A DNA stretch of 61,372 nucleotides. Origin: Cupriavidus campinensis. GTDB taxonomy: Bacteria; Pseudomonadota; Gammaproteobacteria; Burkholderiales; Burkholderiaceae. The stretch is taken from positions 1 to 61,372 of the forward strand of contig NZ_CAJPVH010000033.1 of the NCBI RefSeq assembly GCF_905397395.1. The letters run 5' to 3'. Every line of letters begins with the position of its first letter. Within the stretch, counting starts at the first letter, position 1. Under the pieces are notes generated by a model, which saw only the letters and a program-made list of their open reading frames with translations, did not search any database and was not told where the DNA came from. Below, piece by piece: positions 56,852-61,372 of this stretch. A program made the translations under genes and the position numbers.

Positions 56852-57445
56852 TCAGGAACCCCGCCGATACGGCAGTAGCGCTGGCGTCACATCGGCCAGT
56901 CTGGCAAATCGGTCCCAGTCGAAATGGGGGCCGGGGTCGGTCTTGCGGCCCGGGGCGATGTCGCTGTGGCCGGCGATGCCGGTGATCGGGTAGGTCGTGC
57001 GCAGGGCGGCGACGATGCGGGCGGCGGTGTCGTACTGGCCCAGGGTGAAGGGCTGGTCGTCGGCGCCTTCGATCTCGATGCCGATGGAGAAGTCATTGCA
57101 GCGCTGGCGGCCGCAGTAGGCCGATTGGCCGGCGTGCCAGGCACGTTGCGTACACGCCACAAATTGCACCAGTTCGCCCTCGCGGGTGATCAGGAAGTGG
57201 GCGGAGACGCGCACGTCGCGGATGGTCTCGAAGAACGGGTGGCGGGCGATGTCGAGCCGGTTCTGGAAGAAGGCCTCGATGTCGCCCGTGCCGAACTGGC
57301 CCGGCGGCAGGCTGATGTTGTGCAGCACCACCACGTCCACGGGCATGCCGTCGGGGCGGGCGTCGAAGTTGGGCGATGGCACGCGGCGCGCGGCCGGCAC
57401 CCAGCCGTCGGCGTCGGGCAGCCAGTCTGCGGCCACGTCAGCCAT
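56852..57445 (-). CDS. ampD: 1,6-anhydro-N-acetylmuramyl-L-alanine amidase
   Basis: Cytoplasmic murein-recycling amidase of the Amidase_2 fold. The 197 residues from the ATG at 57445 show the zinc ligands in VVLHNISLPPG and AGHSDIAPGRKTDPGPHFDW. SAHFLITREGELVQFV, QRAWHAGQSAYCGRQRCNDFSIGIEIEG complete the AmpD core. Its start overlaps the end of pilR by 8 bases. Complements Mpl in the same window. Confidence 0.94.
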   Translation of the reverse strand: MADVAADWLPDADGWVPAARRVPSPNFDARPDGMPVDVVVLHNISLPPGQFGTGDIEAFFQNRLDIARHPFFETIRDVRVSAHFLITREGELVQFVACTQRAWHAGQSAYCGRQRCNDFSIGIEIEGADDQPFTLGQYDTAARIVAALRTTYPITGIAGHSDIAPGRKTDPGPHFDWDRFARLADVTPALLPYRRGS

Positions 57446-59105
57446 CTCGGCCCTCGCGGCCCTCGCCTTCCGCCATCGACTCGCTGTCGTCGCGCCCCTC
57501 CCGGCCATCGCGCCCTTCGCGCTCGTCGCGGATCTCCAGTTGCTGGATCCGGTAGCGCAGCTGGCGGAAGTTCAAACCCAGCAGCGGCGCGGCCGTGGTG
57601 CGGTTGAAGCCGGTCTGGCGCAGCGCGCGCAGGATCAGCTCGCGCTCCAGGGCCTCAAGCCGGGCAGGCAGGTCGATTGGGAACGTGACGTCGCGCAGCG
57701 CATCGACCATCGGATCGATGGATGGCTGGGGCAGGGGCTGCGGCGCCTCGGCAGCACCACCCGCCGCCTCCGGCGCCGTCAGGCTGGCCGCCGACCATGC
57801 GGGGCTGCCCCAGGTCTCGTAGCCGGTCGGCGCGGCGTTGGGCACGAGGGCCGCCACCGGCGCGGGCGCGCCTTGCAGCGGGCTGGCGCGATCCACGCCG
57901 GCTTCGAGCGGACCGAGGTCCGCTACCTCGATCTCGTCCGATTCGGCGAAGGCGTAAGCGCGTTCCAGCAGGTTTTCGAGTTCCCGCACGTTGCCGGGGA
58001 AGCGGTATGCCGCCAGCCGCGCCAGCGCCGGGCCGGACAGCCGGCGCGGCCGCGCATCGCCATAGCGCACGGCCAGGTGTTCGAGGATGACCTGCGCCAG
58101 CACCGGAATGTCCTCGCCACGCTCGCGCAGCGTCGGCATGCGCAGCTCCAGCACGTTCAGCCGGTAGTACAAGTCCTGGCGGAACGAGCCGGCGGCAACC
58201 ATCGCGGCCAGATCCTTGTGGCTCGCGCACATCACGCGCACGTCCACGGTGTCTTCCCGACTGGCGCCGATCTTGCGCACGCGCCGCTCCTGCAACGCGC
58301 GCAGCAGCTTCACCTGCATGGTCAGCGGCAGGTCGGCCACCTCGTCCAGCAGCAGCGTGCCGCCGTGCGCGGCGTGGAAGAAACCGCCGCGCTCGGCGTC
58401 GGCGCCCGTGAACGCGCCCTTCACGTAGCCGAAGAATTCCGACTCCATCAGCGTCTCGGGAATCGCGCCGCAGTTCACGGCCACGAACGGGTGCGCGGCG
58501 CGGGCGCTCACGGCGTGGATGGCGCGCGCCGCGCGCTCCTTGCCGCTGCCCGATTCGCCGCTGATCACCACCGGCGCCATGCTGCGCGCCAGCCGCGACA
58601 GCGAGCGGCGCACCTCCTGCATGGCCGGGGACAGCCCCGGCAGCAGTCCGGCGGCGCGGTCGGCCGCTTCCGCGGCCTCGGCAGCCTCGGCGCTGCGCGC
58701 GCCGCCCTCGGCGGGGTTACGCTGCTGGCGGCCCAGCGCGTTCAGGATCAGGGTGCGCAGCTGGTCGAGCGAGACCGGCTTGGCGATGTAGTCGAACGCG
58801 CCGGCCTTGAGCGCATCGACGGCATTGTCGGCGCTGCCGTAGGCGGTGATCACGGCCACCGGCGTGCGCTCGGGCGAGGCCGACAGCTGCCGCACAACCT
58901 CGATGCCCAGCCCGTCGCCCAGCCGCATGTCGGTCAGCACCAGGCTGTAGCGGCGCTCCGCCAGCCGCAGCCGCGCCTCGGCCAGCGAGCCGGCCATCAC
59001 CACGTCGTGACCCATGCGGCGCAGCGAGATGTCCAGCAGCTCGCGCAGGTCGGCCTCGTCGTCGATGACGAGTATCGGATCGGGAACGGGCGGTCTGGCG
59101 GACAT
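57438..59105 (-). CDS. pilR: NtrC-family response regulator, PilR-like
   Basis: Sigma-54-dependent activator, 555 residues from the ATG at 59105. The receiver domain has DEADLRELLD and the phosphoacceptor Asp in LVLTDMRLGDG. The AAA+ domain has ISGESGSGKERAARAIH (Walker A), GYVKGAFTGADAERGGFF (sigma-54 contact GAFTGA), and GTLLLDEVADLPL. A Fis-type HTH near the C-terminus (ALRQTGFNRTTAAPLLGLNFRQLRYRI) is followed by an unusual charged Arg-Glu-Gly-Asp repeat tail of about 29 residues. It is paired with pilS; in relatives this pair controls type IV pilin. Confidence 0.88.
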   Translation of the reverse strand: MSARPPVPDPILVIDDEADLRELLDISLRRMGHDVVMAGSLAEARLRLAERRYSLVLTDMRLGDGLGIEVVRQLSASPERTPVAVITAYGSADNAVDALKAGAFDYIAKPVSLDQLRTLILNALGRQQRNPAEGGARSAEAAEAAEAADRAAGLLPGLSPAMQEVRRSLSRLARSMAPVVISGESGSGKERAARAIHAVSARAAHPFVAVNCGAIPETLMESEFFGYVKGAFTGADAERGGFFHAAHGGTLLLDEVADLPLTMQVKLLRALQERRVRKIGASREDTVDVRVMCASHKDLAAMVAAGSFRQDLYYRLNVLELRMPTLRERGEDIPVLAQVILEHLAVRYGDARPRRLSGPALARLAAYRFPGNVRELENLLERAYAFAESDEIEVADLGPLEAGVDRASPLQGAPAPVAALVPNAAPTGYETWGSPAWSAASLTAPEAAGGAAEAPQPLPQPSIDPMVDALRDVTFPIDLPARLEALERELILRALRQTGFNRTTAAPLLGLNFRQLRYRIQQLEIRDEREGRDGREGRDDSESMAEGEGREGRDG

Positions 59106-59136
59106 GGCGTGGGGGTTGGGTTGCGGGGGCGGCGGA

Positions 59137-61182
59137 TCAGGCCTGGGCGGCCGGGGCGGCCGGTACGACATCGGGCGTCTCGATCCGCATCGTCAGCACA
59201 AATGCCTTGGCCGGCAGTGTATCGCGAGCGCCGGGCCCGAGCAGCCCTGTGCGTTCCAGCAACGGTTCCAGCGCGATGGTGCCGTAGCGCACCTGGGCGT
59301 CATTGGCGCCGCACAGCTCGCGCGCCATGAACAGGCCCAGCCCGGTGCCCTGCGCGTTGCTGGTGAAGAACGGCTCGAACAGGCTGCGCTGCTGCTCGCG
59401 CGTGACCTCGGCGCCGTCGTTCCAGACGATCAGTTCGGCATGGTGCTGGTCCAGCGCATGGGCCAGCAGGCGGATGGCGCCGGGCAGCCGGCTGCAATAG
59501 CGCCAGGCATTGTCGAGCAGGTTGCCGAGCACCTGCTGCAACTGCGCGGCATCGAAGATCACCGGGCGTTGCAGGTCTACGGCGAGGCGGATCGCATTGA
59601 CGTTGATGTCGGCGCGCGGGCCGCCGCGCGAGCGCATCTCCAGCCGCCAGCGCTCCACGATCTCGGGCAGCGCCTGGCCCAGCTCCACCGCGCTGTGGCC
59701 GGTGCGGGGGCGGCGCGAGAGCTGCAGCACATCGGACACCACCTGGTCGAGCCGGCGCACGTTGTCGCTGATGATGCGCAGCAGCCGGGCGTCGATATTG
59801 CCCTCGCCCGCCCCGGAATCGGCCAGCAGTTCGTTGGCCTGGCTGATGGCCGCGAGCGGGTTGCGGATCTGGTGCGCCACGCTGGCCACCAGCCGGCCCA
59901 TGCCGGCAAGTTTCTCCTGCTGCACCTGCTCGGCAATCCGTTCCCAGCTTTCGATGTGGACCAGCACCGTGTCGCGCATCTCGCTGCGCAGCAGCGTCTC
60001 GTCCTCGGGGCTCCAGGCCATGGCCTCGTTCTGGGCGATGGCCAGGCGAAGCCGGGCCGCGCCTTCGGGCGACATGTCGTTCCAGCCGACGGTATCGAGC
60101 GCGCTGGGCGTGGTCAGGGCCCCGCCCAGCGTGGACCGCAGCCCGGCCAGCCCCGGCAGCACGAAGCGCAGCCGCAGGCGGGTGTGCAGCATCGGCCCGC
60201 CCAGCGCCGACGGGCGCGACGGCAGCGGCAGCAGCTGCAGGATGCGCGGCACATCGTCATTGGTCTGGATCCAGTCGCGCAGCATTTCCATCAGCGGCTG
60301 CAGGCGCGGAATGCGGCGCAGGTCGAACAGCACCTTGTCGCGCTCGCCGGCGCGCACCTGCCCTTCCCGGATCCGCTCGTGCGGCTGCACGCCCAGCAGC
60401 ACCACGGCGGCGGGGTTGGCGGCCACCACCACGCCGTTGGCGCGCACCAGCATCACGCCGTCCTGCATGTCGTTGACCATGAGCCGGTTCACCAGCTGCT
60501 GCAGACGCAGCTCGCGCTCGCGCGCCAGCGCAATCTGCTCCTGGGCGATCTGCCGGTTGGCGAGCATGTACATCACCAGCGCGGCGATCATGAACACCAG
60601 GCCGAACAGGCCGGAACCGAGCAGGTTGGCATCGGCCTGGCGCACCAGCAGCGTCTGCACGAACGGCTGGCCCATCACCACCAGCGCCGACATCGCCGCC
60701 GCGAACAGCGCGAACATCAGGCTGGTCAGTGCCCCGGCCTCGAGCGCCGGCAGCAGGAAGATCATGGCGAGCCCCTCGCTGTGGCTGCCCAGCCGGCCCA
60801 CCACCGCGAAGATCCCGGCCAGCAGCGCCAGGTCGACCATCACCTGCACGCGCACCCGCACATGGAAATGGCGGCGCCACAGCGTGCCCACCAGCGTGAC
60901 CATGGCGATGCAGAGGTACGGCAGCACCACCGGCAGCGCGGCGGCCATGCGCGGATTGGCGGCCAGGGTGGCTGCAGCGCCGGCGGCCACGCCGGCATCC
61001 GGTGCGGCGCGCTCTAGCGGCAGCCACACGTAGCCCACCAGCAGCAGCGCCACGGCCGCGCGGGTCCAGCAGAAATAGCGCAGCAGGCGCCAGTGGAACT
61101 CGGGGGGCTCGGGCTGGCGCCAGAGCTCGACCAGCACGCGCCAGCCGTTCAGGCGGGACCAGGCCGAGCGGCGCGAGGTCAT
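59137..61182 (-). CDS. pilS: Membrane sensor histidine kinase, PilS-like
   Basis: A 681-residue sensor kinase from the ATG at 61182, which overlaps the upstream PP0621 gene by ATGA. The first ~230 residues carry about six membrane helices, followed by a PAS-like region (MLVRANGVVVAANPAAVVLLG). The kinase core follows: the H box ASVAHQIRNPLAAI, the N box LGNLLDNAWRYC, and GTGLGLFMARELC. It lies 31 bases before pilR, its likely partner. The PilSR assignment rests on domain order and neighbourhood. Confidence 0.87.
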   Translation of the reverse strand: MTSRRSAWSRLNGWRVLVELWRQPEPPEFHWRLLRYFCWTRAAVALLLVGYVWLPLERAAPDAGVAAGAAATLAANPRMAAALPVVLPYLCIAMVTLVGTLWRRHFHVRVRVQVMVDLALLAGIFAVVGRLGSHSEGLAMIFLLPALEAGALTSLMFALFAAAMSALVVMGQPFVQTLLVRQADANLLGSGLFGLVFMIAALVMYMLANRQIAQEQIALARERELRLQQLVNRLMVNDMQDGVMLVRANGVVVAANPAAVVLLGVQPHERIREGQVRAGERDKVLFDLRRIPRLQPLMEMLRDWIQTNDDVPRILQLLPLPSRPSALGGPMLHTRLRLRFVLPGLAGLRSTLGGALTTPSALDTVGWNDMSPEGAARLRLAIAQNEAMAWSPEDETLLRSEMRDTVLVHIESWERIAEQVQQEKLAGMGRLVASVAHQIRNPLAAISQANELLADSGAGEGNIDARLLRIISDNVRRLDQVVSDVLQLSRRPRTGHSAVELGQALPEIVERWRLEMRSRGGPRADINVNAIRLAVDLQRPVIFDAAQLQQVLGNLLDNAWRYCSRLPGAIRLLAHALDQHHAELIVWNDGAEVTREQQRSLFEPFFTSNAQGTGLGLFMARELCGANDAQVRYGTIALEPLLERTGLLGPGARDTLPAKAFVLTMRIETPDVVPAAPAAQA

Positions 61183-61372
61183 GGGCGCGCGTCGGTATCG
61201 CCGTGGCCGGACATCTCCGAGCCGTCCGGCAGATGGCTGCGCCGGCAGTAGTGCAGGCCGTTCCAGCCGATGGCCTCGCCGCGCGGCAGGTGCACGCCGC
61301 ACTGGGCGCACTGGACCATCGGCTCGGACGCCGCCGCGCCATCGGCCTCGCGCTGCGCCGGGCCCGGGCGGG
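61179..61372 (-). CDS. PP0621-family zinc-ribbon protein, 5' end outside the window
   Basis: Only the C-terminal ~64 residues are present. They contain CAQCGVHLPRGEAIGW followed by GLHYCRRSH, a CxxC ... CxxxH pattern that probably binds zinc, and end GHGDTDARP. Small proteins of this type precede pilS in Ralstonia and Cupriavidus. The stop overlaps the pilS start by four bases. Confidence 0.75.
   Translation of the reverse strand, partial: RPGPAQREADGAAASEPMVQCAQCGVHLPRGEAIGWNGLHYCRRSHLPDGSEMSGHGDTDARP

Noticed and set aside
59014..61017. 667-codon frame antisense to pilS
   Set aside because: His/Gln/Ala-rich shadow; the kinase motifs are on the minus strand.

Overview
The window is a high-GC, gene-dense piece of a betaproteobacterial chromosome. 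Gene order and protein sequences point to Burkholderiaceae, most likely Cupriavidus or a close Ralstonia-type relative. Diagnostic blocks are bamE/fur, mpl-yqiA-ubiC-RNase II-tonB-aroE-mtgA, aroQ-accB-accC-prmA, PP0621-pilS-pilR-ampD-nrdA-nrdB, and an AAKK-repeat histone H1-like protein. This assignment is inference from synteny and protein family recognition; no database was searched. No tRNA, rRNA, insertion sequence, integrase or CRISPR array was seen.

Layout. 1-1.16 kb: bamE (cut by the left edge) divergent from fur. 1.17-4.17 kb: a minus-strand type VI secretion cassette made of hcp, a PGRP-type amidase effector and its secreted immunity protein, followed by three more immunity paralogues. 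Each extra paralogue is preceded by a short remnant of the effector 3' end, one remnant also carries the first codons of a lost hcp, and one paralogue is broken by a nonsense codon in its signal peptide. 4.3-12.3 kb: a LysR regulator, a flavin reductase-like protein, gap-tkt, a spermidine synthase-like protein, a VOC protein, rsmE and a YidB-like protein. 12.3-13.4 kb: a secreted barnase-like RNase with a barstar-type inhibitor overlapping it by four bases. 13.7-19.3 kb: maeB, thiL, pgpA, pncC/cinA, pyrF. 19.5-22 kb: an EamA transporter and corA with a 12-bp repeat array and a long leader between them. 22-29.6 kb: the minus-strand cell envelope/aromatic operon mpl to mtgA. 29.7-38.6 kb: plus-strand housekeeping genes (tlpA-type thioredoxin, aroQ, accBC, prmA, zinc-ribbon protein, tpx, PfkB kinase, glycine-zipper lipoprotein).

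38.7-41 kb holds the histone H1-like gene with a run of hairpins downstream of it and an odd 1.56 kb stretch with no convincing gene. 41-48.7 kb is a set of single accessory or metabolic genes (DUF2147, Bug receptor, LysR, tautomerase, aldo/keto reductase, lipoprotein, SYLF protein, rdgC, MDR oxidoreductase). 48.9-52 kb is a 1013-residue GH95-type alpha-fucosidase-like enzyme with two discoidin-like modules nested in its N-terminal domain. 52-61.4 kb is nrdAB with paired NrdR boxes upstream, ampD, and a PilR/PilS two-component pair.

The most interesting biology is the hcp-amidase-immunity array at the left end. It reads as a fossil record of successive replacement or loss of a T6SS effector while old immunity genes were kept.
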